NCBI GenBank assembly: GCA_009773455.1 | Contig: WSXU01000019.1 | Span: forward strand, 1-64,000 | Reading direction: 5' to 3' | Source: Bacteroidota bacterium | Lineage (GTDB): Bacteria > Bacteroidota > Bacteroidia > Bacteroidales > Lentimicrobiaceae | Length of the DNA: 64,000 bases | Part shown: piece after piece, positions 63,395-64,000 of the stretch | Layout of the letters: each line of letters opens with the position of its first letter | Numbering within the stretch: the stretch's first letter is position 1 | The notes under the pieces: generated by a model | The model's database searches: none | Told to the model about the DNA's origin: nothing | The model's input: the letters and a program-made list of their open reading frames with translations, nothing else | Position numbers and translations under genes: made by a program

Positions 63395-64000
63395 CTATTT
63401 ACCGCTTCCCGAGAAATCAGAAAGGTTAAAGGCAATACTCAGCATATTGGGGGAACCCGAGAGATGATAGGCCGATCTGGCATAACTGAAGTTAAACTTT
63501 GAAACCCGGAAACCAAATCCCCAGGAAAAACCAACCGTTCCTTTTTTACTGTCAACTTTCATTTCCTGACGGCGCTGGTAATTGTAACCAAGCCGGAAGC
63601 TAAAGTTGCGCGAAGGAACGAATTCACCCCCAATAACTACATGCCTGAAGGCTTTATCGGCAAATTCACCGGCTTTGCTTTTGGTCTTTACTTCTCCGGT
63701 AAATGGATCAACGGTTTCTTCGGCAGGATCCACAAACGTCAGGTCCCATTTCTGAAGGTTGGTCAGGAGAATTGAATACCTGAAAGGCAGATGCTTCAGT
63801 TTCTTCGAAATACCGAACTGAATCTCAAATGGCAGGGGTTCATGGTTACCGGGTGTATAAGTACTCAGCTGCCGCCCGATGTTACGGGCAACCAATGAGG
63901 CCGTAAATCCGCTGCGGGCATGGTAACTGCCTGCAACATCAACCGCCATACCAAATGAATTATAACTCTCAAGGCTTGAACTGATGGCTTTCAGGTTGGC
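63395..64000 (-). CDS. porQ: Type IX secretion protein PorQ, N-terminus beyond window
   Basis: The frame stays open to the right edge, adding 17 residues before the first internal Met (63949); 201 residues are visible. Features match the C-terminal part of PorQ, an outer-membrane protein of the FadL/PorV-like barrel family: SSLESYNSFGMAVDVAGSYH, FTASLVARNIGRQLSTY, PFEIQFGISKKLKHLPFRY, FRLGYNYQRRQEM and GFGFRVSKFNFSYARSAYHL. PorQ is a component of the T9SS attachment complex in Porphyromonas and its relatives. Its presence fits the T9SS sorting domains on the C25 peptidase and on the BNR propeller in this window. Confidence 0.85.
   Translation of the reverse strand, partial: ANLKAISSSLESYNSFGMAVDVAGSYHARSGFTASLVARNIGRQLSTYTPGNHEPLPFEIQFGISKKLKHLPFRYSILLTNLQKWDLTFVDPAEETVDPFTGEVKTKSKAGEFADKAFRHVVIGGEFVPSRNFSFRLGYNYQRRQEMKVDSKKGTVGFSWGFGFRVSKFNFSYARSAYHLSGSPNMLSIAFNLSDFSGSGK

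Noticed and set aside
1-64000. tRNA, rRNA and origin elements
   Set aside because: No cloverleaf, rRNA-like or DnaA-box cluster was recognised by reading; a covariance search was not possible.

Overview
The window looks like a chromosome segment of a Bacteroidota species, probably order Bacteroidales. Three lines of evidence support this. Two secreted proteins end in type IX secretion (T9SS) sorting domains and a partial porQ lies at the right edge. Several genes have Bacteroidota-type promoters (TTG about 19 nt before TAnnTTTG) rather than strong Shine-Dalgarno sites. The gene content includes many secreted glycoside hydrolases, FtsX-type permeases, beta-barrel proteins and the ispH-recF-DUF721 group. 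No rRNA, tRNA or CRISPR was recognised. The species cannot be named from this sequence.

Layout. 1-1942 (minus): partial secreted protein with GLUG repeats. 2315-11669 (plus): an operon-like run of secreted glycosidases, two tandem GH144 copies (the first broken by a short deletion), GH31, GH43 with a discoidin domain, and GH3, closed by a strong terminator. 11848-13185: hybrid histidine kinase. 13861-24851 (plus): a long close-packed run with a C25 (gingipain-like) peptidase, the poly-gamma-glutamate genes pgsB, pgsC and pgsW, a secreted two-repeat protein, an outer-membrane beta-barrel, an LVIVD lipoprotein and an AlkZ-like DNA glycosylase. 25018-31952: FtsX permease, VOC protein, class III aminotransferase, PQQ-type beta-propeller and a DUF6544 membrane protein.

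32082-34310 (minus): T9SS-exported BNR/YCF48-type propeller. 34661-38083: two beta-barrel proteins around a GH53 galactanase lipoprotein. 38131-41962: an AraC regulator divergent from a GH127-esterase fusion. 41963-43290: palindromic REP-like repeats and a Y1 (IS200/RAYT-type) transposase. 43556-48970: TetR regulator with a probable operator, SDR oxidoreductase, HAD hydrolase, CAT-like acetyltransferase and an ABC-2 exporter pair. 49016-52420 (minus): GH38 alpha-mannosidase. 52552-58415: pseudouridine synthase, a fused glycosyltransferase, a 2-oxoacid dehydrogenase E2, an exonuclease and an FAH-family protein. 58758-63206 (minus): M3 oligopeptidase, a DUF721 protein, recF and ispH. 63395-64000 (minus): partial porQ.

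How the genes fit together. The GH144/GH31/GH43/GH3 block could degrade a glucan outside the cytoplasm (beta-1,2-glucan is the best family-based guess), but no SusC/SusD pair is visible. GH53 and GH127-esterase suggest pectic galactan/arabinan side chains. The most notable candidate system is pgsBCW followed by three uncharacterised envelope genes. It is a plausible Gram-negative poly-gamma-glutamate synthesis and outer-membrane export locus with no capA/pgsA or pgsE visible.
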